From assembly GCA_013396525.1 (NCBI GenBank), contig VWYX01000829.1:186001-250000 (forward strand): DNA of 64,000 nt, in the 5' to 3' direction. The DNA is from Chaetorhynchus papuensis (taxonomy: Eukaryota > Chordata > Aves > Passeriformes > Rhipiduridae). Numbering within the stretch: the stretch's first letter is position 1; each line of letters opens with the position of its first letter. This document shows positions 27,241 through 39,040 of this stretch, in pieces. The notes beneath the pieces are model-generated. The model did no database searches and had not been told where the DNA came from. It saw only the letters and a program-made list of their open reading frames with translations. The translations under genes and the position numbers were made by a program.

Positions 27241-28136
27241 GTGGAAAGACATGACATGAATACCCTGAGTTTACCACTTAACATCCGCCGTGGAGGTTCT
27301 GATACCAACCTGAACTTTGATGTACCAGATGGGGTCCTAGAGTTTCACAAAGTCAAACTCAATGCAGATAGCTTGAAACAGAAAATCCTCAAGGTTACAG
27401 AGCAAATCAAGGTTGAACAAACAGCTCGAGATGGAAACGTGGCTGAGTATTTGAAACTGGTAAACAGTGCAGACAAGCAACAGGCTGGGCGCATTAAGCA
27501 AGTCTTTGAGAAAAAGAACCAGAAATCTGCCCACTCCATTGCCCAGCTGCAGAAGAAATTGGAACAGTATCACAAAAAGCTCAAGGATATTGAACAAAAT
27601 GGATCTTCCAAAGCTACCAAGGATACTTCCAAAGATAACTTGAAAGATGTTCAACATGGAAAGTCTCGTACTGGGCATGGAACAGAGAGCAGCAAGTCGG
27701 GGGTGCCGGGTGTATCTTTGACACCACCTGTTTTTGTTTTCAGCAAGTCTAGAGAGTTTGCCAACCTGATCCGAAACAAATTTGGTAGCGCAGACAACAT
27801 TGCTCATCTCAAAAACACCTTGGATGAATTTCGGCCAGAAACGAGTTCTAGAACCTATGGGGGTAGTGCCACCATTGTTGCCAAACCAAAATATGTCAGT
27901 GATGATGAATGCTCGAGTGGGACCTCTGGATCAGCAGATAGCAATGGGAATACTTCCTTTAGTCCTGCTGTGGCAAGTACCCTGGACAGCCAAGGAAAGC
28001 TTTCCATGATTTTGGAGGAACTAAGGGAAATCAAGGAGACTCAATCCCAATTAGCTGATGATATTGAGAATTTAAAAACCCAATTTAAAAGAGACTATGG
28101 CTTTATTTCTCAGATGCTACAAGAGGAAAGATATAG
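27241..28136 (+). CDS. TMCC3: TMCC3 coding exon 2 (large central exon)
   Basis: The acceptor is a polypyrimidine tract ending tctctcaag at 27240; the donor is atatag|gtattt. The 896 nt encode 298 complete residues plus two bases of an Arg codon completed by the next exon. It opens Val-Glu-Arg-His-Asp-Met, matching the human protein across its exon 1-2 junction. The first in-frame ATG is 27256, so a transcript with a non-coding first exon could start there. Residues 41-120 form a charged heptad-rich coiled coil (LKQKILKVTEQIKVEQ region). Residues 121-250 are a Ser/Lys then Ser/Gly-rich linker holding the conserved SLTPPVFVFSKSREFANLIR segment (159-178). Residues 251-298 begin the second coiled coil. 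A 156-residue antisense open frame here is a shadow of the coding frame. Confidence 0.97.
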
Positions 28137-29617
28137 GTATTTTCTTTTAACTGTTCTCTTGAAATGACTTTTGAATGAGTATAGAAACTATTTGGAAAGT
28201 GTAAGTGTGTGTGTGTGAGAGAGATATTTCAGAATCATGAGGAAAAACTAATTCCAATCAATATCTGGTACCAACATGTTTAATTCCTTCCAATGACTGA
28301 AAATAGAATACACATAGAATATTAATATTTCCTATCAAATAGTGTAGTGTTCTTTGCCTTTTGTCAAAGGCTAATCAGAAAACTCTCTCCTCTGTCATAC
28401 TTTTCATGTGAATTATGTGAATACTGCATATAGGAAATGCCAGTGATTTTGTAACTGGTGGAAAGATTCTCATCTAATGTGACTCAAAAAAGCCAATCAG
28501 TCTGTGGTGTAGCAGAACTGACTTACAGCTCATAAGCATACCCTTGACTCCTGAGTACCTTGTCCAAATACTTCTCACACACATTGCTACCTTGTGGATG
28601 CAATGTCATCTTGTACCCTGGTGTAACACACAGCTGTGAGATGTAGTTTTAACTGCTGTAGCACAACTTCATCTTGAATTTGTTACTTGACAATTAATTC
28701 CTTTATCACCCACTGTGAGAAGTAGACAATATGTTCTACAGAGGGTTTGCACTTGCTGTACCTATATCCCATTTTTCCTATGGCTTGTTAAAGTGACAGT
28801 CAATTCCTGAAGTCTTTACTATGCCAGCGGGCAAAATCTCGGTATGAAGGGCGATATTTCATGTTTCCCTTGCTACAGTTCTTGAAATATGAGGAAAGGC
28901 TTGATATCACATGGTAATATAGGGAGGAAAGAACAATGAAAATGGTCTACTGAATTCATGATTTGGTTTCAGGAGAAGTCAGAGTGGCCTTTTCTGACAG
29001 CTCACTGCCAGTAAAATTTCAAGCCTCCTGCCACCCATTTCTAGACAATTTTGCCTCCATTATTTTTGTGCTGACTGCAGTGTTTGCCTGTTTGTGTGTC
29101 AAGTGACAAACTCACTAAAAAAATTCTTGTTTCCTGATGATTGACTTGAACTGGTTTATCATGCAGAGGCATGCCAGAACAGACTGTACACAAATGGCAG
29201 ACCCTTGCAGTTGTATTTGAGAGGGAACATATTTTTCCTGTCATTACTGGCGAGCTATTAACTGGCTCAAACTTACTTATGAAACCATATCTTCTTGTCT
29301 AAATGGAGAGTGAAAAATGTGAGTTGGATATCCTTAGGCACTGTTTATAGTTCATGTAATTTGCCAATGATGTAAAAATATTTGCTTTTTAACACCTACT
29401 GCCAGCAAGAAATACGTCAAAAAAGGCTTTCAGATCGCTAAATGAATGTTTATGGAAAGTTTGCAAAGTTTTTACTGATTTCTGTATGTGCTTTGTAATG
29501 CCAGTCAGATGAAATCATCGTACGCTGAGAAGTTACCTTTTAAAATGTGCAATTGTTTTCGTGATTTGGCATTACTTGAATAGAAGGCACTAAATTTAGA
29601 CTTCTTTTCCTAATAAG
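28137..29617 (+). other. TMCC3: TMCC3 intron 2
   Basis: This is a 1.48-kb GT-AG intron (gtattt ... taataag). A short (GT)n(GA)n microsatellite lies at 28205-28223. I see nothing else: no CR1, LTR or open frame of note. Confidence 0.93.
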
Positions 29618-29753
29618 ATACGAAAGATTGGAAGACCAATTAAATGACCTCACTGATCTTCATCAACATGAGACAGCAAACTTGAAACAAGAGCTAGCCA
29701 GCATAGAGGAGAAAGTGGCGTATCAGGCCTACGAGCGATCACGAGATGTTCAG
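29618..29753 (+). CDS. TMCC3: TMCC3 coding exon 3
   Basis: This 136-nt exon (acceptor taataag|ata, donor ttcag|gtactt) completes an Arg codon and adds 45 residues, ending in phase 0. The product continues the second coiled coil: YERLEDQLNDLTDLHQHETA and onward to a conserved SRDVQ end, rich in Glu, Leu and Gln. The segment is very close to human TMCC3 as I recall it, and joins exon 2 and exon 4 without frame disruption. Confidence 0.97.
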
Positions 29754-32433
29754 GTACTTATTTTCCTTATCGTGAACCTCTAATGTTTTGTAGCTGTCTT
29801 GTGCCATGAAACACTTGCATCTTTCTACATCTTTTTAAATAAGGAATACGGGGAAAGATTTGAGCCCATGTTTTGTCTGTTTTAAGGTGAAAACCCAGCA
29901 CATTGAATCAGTGACAGTCTCCATTTGTTTCTCTGGATTCAGGATTTTTTCTGCTGGAACTGATGATACAGCCTAGGCAGACTTGTGGTCGAAGACTGGC
30001 CTGGTTTAATGTCTTTCACAGAGGAGGAAGGAATTGAGTCTCCTTGTATTGTGTAACACAACACTTCTCACAATGTCCTGACTCAAACTTCTTGCTCAGA
30101 CTTTCTTCAATATGTAGTTGCATCACTGGCAAGGCTTATTATAAATTGAGCTTAGGGTAAAACGTAAGAGAGCTGATTTATAAATAGACTTGTAGATTTG
30201 CCAGTTATAATTAAAGAGTTTTAAGCCGTGGTCACAACAACCTCTATAATCAAAGCTGTGGGGCGTGTTCACCTTAGTGATCAGCTGTAGTCTGACTTCA
30301 ATCAAAAGCCAGTAATAATGTCTACAAGTGTGTCCTGACAGCATGTAGTTACATAGATACTTGAATATTTATATACAAGCGCTTGTATAATGTATAATAT
30401 TTCTACTCAAAGTCTGAGCAAGTGGTGAAAAAACTATTCATGAACAACTGAGGAATGCTCAAAGACTGTCTTCATATTGGTTCAGATGGTAAAAGAACCT
30501 AAAACCTGACCTGTATACACCTGTGCTCACATATCTAAACATAGAGAGTGCAAGCAGCAGGATGATCACAGTTTCCTAAATGTTGTGAGTTAGGAAGCTC
30601 CTAGGAACAGAGCGGGAAAGGGATGGTACTGAATCTAAGCATTTCATAGGTTCCTTTGTAGGTTTAAAGAAGAGAGGTCTCTCACAGATTTAAAGAAAAG
30701 AGGGCTCCTTTCTGTGAAGGCATATTGAGGATGTAAAAACATAATGAAACCTGAACTGTCCAACAGTAGGGCTGTGAAATATTTCCTAACTCATTAGCAG
30801 AATCCTGGAGGGGTGTCAGAGACTTCTACTTGAACTGCTATGTTGATACAACCTTGTTTCTTTTATCTTTGTACAGTTGGGCCTGTTTAAACCTATCTCT
30901 TTGGGGGTTTGGAAAATTAGCTAAAATAGAGTAAAAGAATTTAAGCTGGGGATATTTTGAGTAACAACCTAACTCTGTCGCTAAAGGATGTGCAGATCGT
31001 TTTAAAGATGTGTTCAGCCTCTCAATGCAGAGCTGCAGGTAGCAGACTTTTGCAGCTGGACTTTCTCTAAAGCACCACAAGACAATTTGAGGATAACTTA
31101 CAGTCAGAGTGGAAGAAGGACCAGGAAAGTTCATTAGTGTGTAGTGGAGAACATGCCTGAACCATAACAGACTTTGTGCCACCCCTGAAGAACTGTCTTC
31201 TATACTGTCACCAATTCCTAGAGCAGTGAAAGGAAGTAGTCTTGTGTAAGGCACTGTGCCCTGTTCTCTGTGGGGCCTTTGTGCCTGGCGAGTTGCTTGG
31301 TAAGGCAGTTCAACTTGGTGAAAAAACAAACATCTGACCCAGCAAGGGAAAGCTGATAACTCTCTGGGTGTTTATACACAGAGGTTTGGTTTGAAACAGC
31401 TTACTGTGTGATCAGGTGAACAGCCCTGCTAGTGTAAGGAAAATATCTGGAGTCTGAGAGGGGGAAGAAAGTCAGGATGCTGGAGCATTGGTTTTCTCTG
31501 TCACACAGCAGTAAAAGATTATGTCAAATTGATCAATCCCATGAAATTATAGCTTTGCACCATGTTACTCAGTTGTGCCCAAATCCCAACTCCAGCAAAA
31601 AGCTGGCACTTTGGCAAATAAGTGAAGCAGTTGGAAGCTTTTCTGTGTTTTGCTTTGGGAGGGCTTAAGCATGGAGGTGGTGTCTTTAGGAAGCATCTTA
31701 CTCAAAGACCACTTTTAGTCTATCCTCAAGCAGAAGGGAAAGGTCTGCTTTCTTTAGAACAAATTGTGAAGTGGAATAGATCCTGTGAGAGAGAATCCCG
31801 TAAAAGCATCTTCACAGGTTTTTCCACTGTCTCCACTGTCTGCTTGGAGTATGGATCGATGAGCTGTCACGCTGACAGAGGGAGAAAGGCAGATCTTACA
31901 GAGGGCTCAAGCCCAACATTGTAGGACGGGTGGCTTTGAGAACAAAATTAATGTAGACCACAGAGGCAGTGTAAACCAAATGCTACATGTTGCAAAGTAG
32001 GTTTAATTAGTATCACAGCAAGCCCACCCTAATGTTTTCTATAGAACATACAAGTAAACTAATTTTGTTGCTGTTTTAATGCAGTGATCGTTGCTATGGC
32101 AACAGCTTTACTAGTACTTTATATCAACAGTATGTATGGGAAACATCTGTCATGAGCATTAGAGTTATGATACTTCTTCTCAAACATGAAAAAGGAAAAA
32201 AACCTACATTTTGGACAGTGTTGTTAGACTTTGATTATGCCTGAGCGAACAGTGACACCCTCATTCAGACATATAAGTGCATTTATTTTTTTAAAAGTTG
32301 GTGGTTCATTGAAATTTCAGCAGTCTATAATAAATTACAATTCTAATCTAGCTGATGGATGGCTCTGTGGCTAAAATGTGAAGAAATGTTGAATGGAAAT
32401 ATGGCTGCCCTAATTGTTGTTTTCTGTCTCCAG
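29754..32433 (+). other. TMCC3: TMCC3 intron 3
   Basis: This is a 2.68-kb GT-AG intron (gtactt ... ctgtctccag). No interspersed repeat is recognised. A 163-codon open frame on the minus strand (31329-30838) is the longest non-exonic frame in the window. It has no recognisable domain or promoter context and is treated as chance. Confidence 0.92.
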
Positions 32434-32736
32434 GAAGCCTTGGAATCATGCCAGACCCGGGTTTCCAAACTGGAGCTCCATCAGCAAGAGCAGCAAGCAC
32501 AGCAGTCTGAAACAGTTAATGCCAAAGTGCTCCTGGGGAAGTGTATAAATGTTATCCTGGCCTTCATGACTGTCATCTTAGTGTGTGTTTCTACCATTGC
32601 AAAGTTCATTGCTCCTATGATGAAGAGCCGTTTTCATATCATCTGCACTTTTTTTGCAGTGACGCTGCTGGCAATATTTTGTAAAAACTGGGATCATATC
32701 ATTTGTGCTATAGAAAGGATGATTATACCAAGATGA
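32434..32736 (+). CDS. TMCC3: TMCC3 terminal coding exon with two transmembrane helices
   Basis: After ctgtctccag the exon encodes 100 residues and a TGA at 32734-32736. It opens with the last coiled-coil turn (EALESCQTRVSKLELHQQEQ). A first hydrophobic helix (about 32542-32613, CINVILAFMTVILVCVSTIA) and a second (about 32632-32688, FHIICTFFAVTLLAIFCKNW) are separated by a short basic turn (PMMKSR). The protein ends in a conserved amphipathic tail, ERMIIPR. This hairpin anchors TMCC proteins in the ER membrane with the coiled coils in the cytosol (family knowledge). The open frame runs upstream to 32359, but those codons precede the acceptor and are intronic. Confidence 0.97.
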   Translation, partial: EALESCQTRVSKLELHQQEQQAQQSETVNAKVLLGKCINVILAFMTVILVCVSTIAKFIAPMMKSRFHIICTFFAVTLLAIFCKNWDHIICAIERMIIPR

Positions 32737-32754
32737 AGCTGTTGGACTGGCTGT

Positions 32755-32793
32755 TTCTTTTCTTTTTTTTTTTTTTTTCTTTTCTTTTTCCTC
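32755..32793. repeat. poly-T/C tract
   Basis: A run of T interrupted by single C residues begins 19 bases after the TMCC3 stop codon. In the mRNA it would be a U-rich element of the kind bound by pyrimidine-tract proteins. No other role is visible. Confidence 0.9.
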
Positions 32794-35341
32794 CTATTTT
32801 CTTCCCCTGCCTGTTTTTTAAGCACTGTGTGTATACAAATCTGATGTAAATATATAAAAGTATACTTGTTGGCAGTCAGTTGCCTGTTCAATCTGATTTT
32901 GTCTAACTGGCTGTATCTGTGATGAACTGCTCACTTAAGTCAGTCTTCTGCCTTAATCCAAAAGGTTTTCCACTTTCCAAACCCATACCCACAAAACATG
33001 GTATGATGGTCTGGGAGGGATCCCAGCAACTGCAAGTGTCAGGTGTGCTTTTTAGTAGGCTGGAGTGCAAAGAATGTGACCAGGAGGGAGTGCCATAATG
33101 TGTATCAGCTCTGTTAGACTCATAAGTGAATCTTCTCTCTGAATCCAACTAGAGTGATAAGCCAAACTATGCAGTCATGTGTATTGATAGTTCTAGATTC
33201 TAAATTAATGGGTATCATTAAATGGGATTTTGAGTTTTCAGGACTAACAAAATTTGATGCTTCTGCTAATAACTTTTTGCACAGAGTTTATTGTTTGTAA
33301 ATGAGACCAGTGATGACTTTTGACCACAGTTAGCAGTTTTTCTGTCCTGGCACTGTTCCTTGTCACATTTGGGAAACACATACATGTGGCATAAGACTTC
33401 CAAAGATGGACTGAATTGAATGATAAGATCTGCAGGCAACTTCATAAAGGAGTAAAGAAGCAAGTAACTGGTAGCTAAGTTGTCATGCACACCAAGGCAC
33501 TCACTTGTTTCAAGCCCTGCAACCTGCAAGGGGAAGGGAGTACACGGAAAGGCAGCACTGAGGTTAGCCTTTGTTAGCACTGAATTGTTGGGTGTTCTAA
33601 CTGAATGCAAAGCCTACAGGTGGTGGCACCCTGGGTACAGTGGATTTCTTTATTCTGCCAGATTAAAGAATGTGGCAGAAACATGAGGGAAGAGCTTCAT
33701 AGGGGGAGCAGGGAGTTAAACTTCTGTAAATATATGAACTATAGACACTCAACAAACATTTCTTGAAATAACATGCAGTACCACTACTAGGAGACGGGGT
33801 TGGGTTTGTTTTCCCACTGGAATTAATTTTGCTTGATTTAAGAACTGCAAAAAAAAAATCCCTGAAATCTGCCTGGCTTTCAGCCACGATGTAAAACAAG
33901 ATCTTTATTAAAAATAAACAAACATAGAAAAACCACCACAAAACAAACCACCACAACCAGATTTCTTCTCCACTCTCCATTAAGTGAAAAAACAGTGTCT
34001 CCAATTATTTGATGTTCAGTGTTAGTAACTGTGAAAATAATTGTCATGACATATTTTCAGTTGCAGTATTTTCTATGCTGGTATTATGGGAGGGAGGGAG
34101 GGCATAGCTTGATGTGTATATTTCTTTTTAATCAAGTGCAATAGTTGGTGTAGAAGTTGTGAAGACCTTATTCTGAGGAAAGGGAGTGGGTGAGGGTAAG
34201 GCAGGGAAGAACTTTGACATTTTACCACAATCAGATAAACAGTGAATAGTTACTATTTGTGGCTTCAGGAACTGAAGAAAGGACAGAATTAACTTAATAA
34301 ATAATGATATAACTCAGCATTTAGAAAATTCAATTAAAATACTTAAAAATATTTTAAGAATTCTTTATATGTGCTGTGTCTTTGAACAGAGAATCAGGAA
34401 GGACTGTGCTGTTTGCAGTCACCGGAAATGGATCCGATCAGGCACACCCATGTTATCCTAACCCAGCCCTACCTCATCTTCAGAGGGAAGTGGAGTGGAA
34501 ACCAAAACTAAACAAACAACAGCCCAAACAAAACCAACAACTGGTTCTGATCCTAAGAATGCTGTGACCGTCCACGGTGTTTTCTTGCCATCTATATTAT
34601 AATCTCCATTCTTCTCTTCAGCTTGCACAGCCAACTTCTGTATTGGCCTCTTGAGAAAATAGTTAGTTTAGCATTTTATTAAACAGGTTCAGAAGGGTAG
34701 ATGTCCAAGAAAGGAATACCATGCGTTAATAATGTTTACATAAGAAAAACTCCTTTTCCTATTGCACGGTTATATGTTTAAATAATCCTTCCAGTGGTAG
34801 TTCATGTAGTTGAAATGTTACATCAGGTAGCCTCAAGGACAGGCAGGAAAAAGGTTTTTAATTACAAAGGATGTTGGTGTGGTACAACCTGGAAACATGA
34901 AGGCTTCTGCTCCAAGGGATCCTATTACAATTCTGGAAGGTGAGCTCAGTGCAAAATGAGGGTAAGAGTCTAAAATCAATGGCTCTACAAAAGATTGTTC
35001 ACTGTCTTGATAGAATCCGACGGGGCCCAGATTGGGAACAGGAAGGTCTTGCATTTCCATATTGGCTTTACATCTGGCAGAGGACACAGAAAAAGGCTGC
35101 ATAATGTTAGTTATGTAAATTAAAACAACCTAATTGGTGAATGGGTGCATCGCTTCTCTAGGTTATTTTCTCTTCTGGATTTAAATCACTGGAGGATGTG
35201 ACACACATCAAGAAAATAATGAAAAAAGTAAAGTGAAGGGTAAAAGCTTGCTTTTGAGTGAAACTGCTGTAGTTTTGCACAGAGTGAGACTACCGTGCCA
35301 GGAGCTCTGCCATGTGGAAGGCCACCCAAGAGGGGCAGAGG

Positions 35342-35386
35342 CCTCCTTCACCCTCCTTCACCCTCCTTCACCCTCCTTCACCCTCC
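35342..35386. repeat. 10-bp tandem repeat (cctccttcac)n
   Basis: Four perfect copies and a partial fifth copy of the decamer cctccttcac lie within the putative TMCC3 3' UTR. The unit is pyrimidine-only apart from one A. The array is likely to vary in length between individuals. Confidence 0.93.
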
Positions 35387-37770
35387 CATTTCCTACCTTG
35401 TGCTAACACTGGTATGTGGTGAAGTCTTCCACATGCCATGTTAGCTCACTAGACTGGAAGAAAAACCTGGTGAAAGAGGTGGATGGTTCTCCACAATTAG
35501 AGACTTAAAGGGCTGGTAGAGAGGTCTCATGAGTATGAGGCAGGGATTTTAAGGGAGATGAGCCTTTTTCATTTTATTGCAGTGAATCATGAGCTGCCCC
35601 GAAAACTGGGCTCCAGGCAGACTGCAGAATGTTGGGGCAGTTTCAGTGTAGGAAAGTTCTTCCTAGCTTTTTCCTACAGGGAACAGATATAAACAGCCCC
35701 AGGATGTGGTGGGACAGGCTAGCCAGCTCTGTCTGTACTTGGGATCAAGAGAAGGCTGGTGTCTGAGCTAGCCAGGGCTGATTCCTCTGCTGTTAGTACC
35801 AGCATCACTTCCCTCCTTTAGGCTGGGATTATGTATTTTACTTATTAGTGTGTGTATCTGGCCTCCAGTCTGAGCTCTGCTTCCTGTGAAAGGATGCCTA
35901 GGCCAACCCAAAGAATTGCAGTTCTCCTAATGAGAACTCTGTTCAGCTTCTCAATCAATTGACCGTGTTCTGTCAGGATACCATTTGCTTTTATGTTCTC
36001 ATACAACACATCAGACATTCTTAGGATACTCCTTACACCTGCTCATCATGAGCCTCTAAAACACTCCCACTCAACAAAAAGTTGCCAGACAGTGTCTTTT
36101 CTGCTTGGTGCTGCCTGCTAGGCAATTATTTCACTTCACTTTGGTAGTAGTTCTCTGATGGAAAAGCCCTTCAATAAGTTGTTAATACCTGTTCTATAGG
36201 CTTTTGGCAGCCTTTTTTTTCGGAGGTTTCTGGAGATTTATCCTGCACAATTTTCCTGATTTCTCCTATTTCAGCATTCAGTACTAAATGAGGTTTCCTC
36301 TAAAACTTGTCTAATGGATCCATCTGCTAGCTTCAACTTGTTGACCATTCGATTAGTGATTGGCAAGACTAAACGAGACCCAGTTTAAATTCCTCCTTCT
36401 TTCTGCTTTACATTATATGCATTCATGCAACTTCTCATTTTATTGCACTCCTGTGATGTCTATTTGCTCTGAATTCTTAGAGAGGCACTAAAAAATTTCA
36501 CCGCATTTTAGTTGAGTATCAAAATGTTTGTGTTATGCAGTGCCTCTGCTGCAGGACATCTGTCAATATAGATCTGGTGTCTGCACTTCAGGAAGGATAT
36601 TTAAAAGCCAATGGTTTTCTTTGAACTAATCATGACTGTTTTTTCTGGGGAATAGAAATTCAATAGGCGAAGACAATTTGCTGTAGGAAAGATACGTGAT
36701 CCACTGACCAGAAGTTGAAGCTAGACAAATCCAATGTAACCATAAGCTTCAGTTTTGCAATCATAAGGGTTGCCAGCTAATTATTAGCTATCGAATAACA
36801 TAATAAACAAGGACTCCAGCATTTGAAATTGAATCAGTTCAGGCTTATGTTTGATACAAAGTTAACTGCTTAATAACAACTAGTGCTTTCTGAAATCAGA
36901 ATCATTGAAGAAGAAATTCAGGAAAGAAAAAAGAAAACACAGAAGCTTGTGGTTCATTTAGAAGGTACGAGAGCAAATTTTCTTGTTTGTTTGTTTTCGT
37001 TTTGGGAAACCAGGTCCCTTTCCACTGTGATAGAGACATTTTACTTCTGGATTCAATGATACAACAGAAGATAAACACAGATTATTGTAATTAAACACTT
37101 TAATTTCGATAACAGAATTTAATCCCTTCTGAAAGTCCACCTAGGACTAGCAATCAGGCAAATTTATTCTCTACTTTTTTTAATCAAGCAAATATTTATC
37201 TGCTTTCTTCATTGACCATCATGCCAGAACATGCCCTTTAATTATATTGCTTCCCTTTAAAGTAAAGGAGATTATAAAGGGCTTGTTTTCAGATAAAGTT
37301 GGAATGGTCTCTCTGATGCTAATCCTGCACAAAGTATCAGATAATTTTACATTGCAACAGTGAAAGACTAAGAAAAGTGTTATTTTAGTCAATGAAATTG
37401 TTTATTTTCCCTGAAAAAGCCAAGTGAGATGATGCTGTATATAAGGACTGCATGAGGCCAAGTCACACTGTCTTGTACAGTTGATTTGCTGTTTGTTTAG
37501 CATATTAAGTTGTACTGTTGTTGGAAAGTTTTGCACAAAGCCACCTTTCCTTTTTACCCAGGGAACCTGGGTCTGGTAGTATCAAGGTGTACCAAAAATT
37601 GTCTGCTTTTATTGACTAAAGTTAATTGTCTTGGTGTGTGACCTGCAATGTTTCTCATACTATTTCCATTTTGTGCAGCACTGTGGAAAGATGCAACTAC
37701 AAAAATGTAATTTTTGTATATTTGGTTGTGTAGTCATGACTGCCTCTAAGGTGCCATTAACATTTTTTAA

Positions 37771-37776
37771 AATAAA
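37771..37776 (+). promoter_or_regulatory. candidate distal TMCC3 polyadenylation signal
   Basis: A canonical AATAAA follows a T-rich block (cattttttaaaataaaaata) at the end of the non-repetitive 3' flank and about 260 bp before the CR1 element. Cleavage would be expected about 15-25 bases downstream. AATAAA is common in AT-rich DNA, and two earlier copies exist at 33913 and 36802. Confidence 0.5.
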
Positions 37777-38029
37777 AATATTTACAGTTATTTGATGAAG
37801 AATATAGTCTCTTAAACTTTCTGTCTGATCACTCAAACCCGTATCAGTTTTCCTTTCTCAGTAACAAATTATTCAATTTGTTTGCAACTGGCACTGCATT
37901 GATGTAACTGAAAGGAGAAATTTTCACGCTGTATCCTCCTCAGTTCCTGTTTGGACTGTGACTTAGGTGACAACTCATTAGTTTTGTGAAGTTGCCTAGT
38001 GGATCGATGCTATGTCACCTTTTATATGT

Positions 38030-39040
38030 AGCCTACCAGATTCAGACAGAAGTGGAGCAGCTGAACTACTGGACAGCCTCTCATGGGGTTCTGCAGGATT
38101 CCGTCCTCTGCCCAGTTCTCTTCAACTTAATTAACAACTTGGATGCAGGACTCAAAGGAATACTAAATAAGTTGGCCAATGACACTAAACTGGGAGGAGC
38201 TGTGAACTCCCTCGAGGGTAGAGAGGCTCTGCAGAGAGACTTTGACAAATCAGGGATGGGCAGTCACCAACCAAATGAAGCTTAACGTGGGCAGGCATCA
38301 GATTCTGCACCTGGGACAGGGCAATCCTGGTTGTGTGTATAGACTGGGGAACGAGAGGCAGCACTGCGGAAAGGGAGCTGGGGGTCCTGGTCAATGACAA
38401 GCTGAACATGAGCCAGCAGTGCCCTGGCAGCCAGGAGGGCCAACCTGGGGTGTCCTGGGGGGCATCAGGCACAGCATTGCCAGCCAGGCAAGGGAGGGGA
38501 TTGCCCTGCTCTGCTCTGCACTGGGGCAGCCTCACCTCGAGGGCTGGGGGCAGGTCTGGGTGCCACAATATAAAACAGACATTAAACTATTAGAGAGTGT
38601 CCAAAGGAGAGCTATGAGGATGGTGAAGGGGGTCGAAGGCCAACCTTATGAGGGGCAGCTGAGGACACTTGGTCTGTTCAGCCTGGAGGAGACACCTCAT
38701 TGCAGTCTGCAACTTCCTTGTGAGGGGAAGTGGAGGGGCAGGCACTGATCTCTTCACTCCTGTGACCAGCCACAGGACTTGAGGTAATGGCATAAAATGA
38801 GTCACGGAAGATTTAGGTTGGATAGCAGGAAAATGTTTTTCATTCAGAGGGTCGTTGAGCACCGGAACAGGCTCCCCAGGGAAGTGGTCACAGCACCAGC
38901 CTGACAGAGCTCAAGGAGAGTTTGGACAACCCTCTCAGGCACATGGTGTGACTCTTGGGCTGTCCTGTGCAGGGTCAGGAGTAGGAATTGATGATCCTGA
39001 TGAATCTCTTCCAAGTCAGCATATTCTATGATTCTATGAT
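38030..39040 (+). mobile_element. CR1 LINE, 5'-truncated copy with 3' tail
   Basis: An open frame at 37986-38285 shows the CR1 reverse transcriptase C-terminal part: GVLQDSVLCPVLFNLINNLD, where the intact family has GVPQGSVLGPVLFN, then LANDTKLGG in place of FADDTKLGG. The catalytic Asp pair is therefore altered. Downstream the coding sequence continues in other frames (LGVLVNDKLNMSQQC at about 38384-38428), so the copy has frameshifts. It proceeds through the CR1 3' UTR (ggctccccagggaagtggtc) to a tail of two 8-bp repeats (attctatgattctatgat) ending at 39040. The copy is dead. The 5' limit is approximate. Confidence 0.95.

Larger units (their letters stand above)
1..37796 (+). other. TMCC3: TMCC3 gene, 3' part (transmembrane and coiled-coil domain family 3)
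   Basis: The gene enters the window in an intron and is represented by its three downstream coding exons plus the 3' UTR. Joined at consensus GT-AG sites, the exons give one uninterrupted frame of 444 residues; human TMCC3 is about 477, so roughly 30 N-terminal residues lie in an upstream exon outside the window. The visible layout is a conserved N-terminal segment, a long coiled coil, a Ser/Gly-rich linker, a second coiled coil crossing the exon 2-3-4 junctions, and two closely spaced C-terminal transmembrane helices. That is the TMCC family plan. Known biology: TMCC proteins are ER membrane proteins, and TMCC3 is reported at three-way junctions of tubular ER and to oligomerise through its coiled coils. 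TMCC1 and TMCC2 are the paralogues; the adjacent CEP83 in the same orientation selects TMCC3. Confidence 0.93.
32737..37796 (+). other. TMCC3: probable TMCC3 3' UTR
   Basis: No coding frame is supported between the TMCC3 stop and the CR1 near 38030. The stretch is A/T-rich with several AATAAA hexamers (33913-33918, 36802-36807, 37771-37776). The last follows a T-rich block and precedes clearly repeat-derived DNA, so it is the best candidate for the distal end; shorter isoforms are possible. Contents include a T-rich tract just after the stop (32755-32793) and a 10-bp tandem repeat (35342-35386). Human TMCC3 also has a multi-kilobase 3' UTR, which favours the long form, but transcript data are needed to fix the end. 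Confidence 0.65.

Noticed and set aside
27337..27807. 156-codon open frame on the minus strand
   Set aside because: It lies wholly inside TMCC3 exon 2, whose + frame encodes a recognised protein; the antisense frame is a by-product of codon composition.
28205..28223. (GT)n(GA)n run considered as a regulatory Z-DNA-type element
   Set aside because: Only about six GT and four GA units; too short for more than an ordinary intronic microsatellite.
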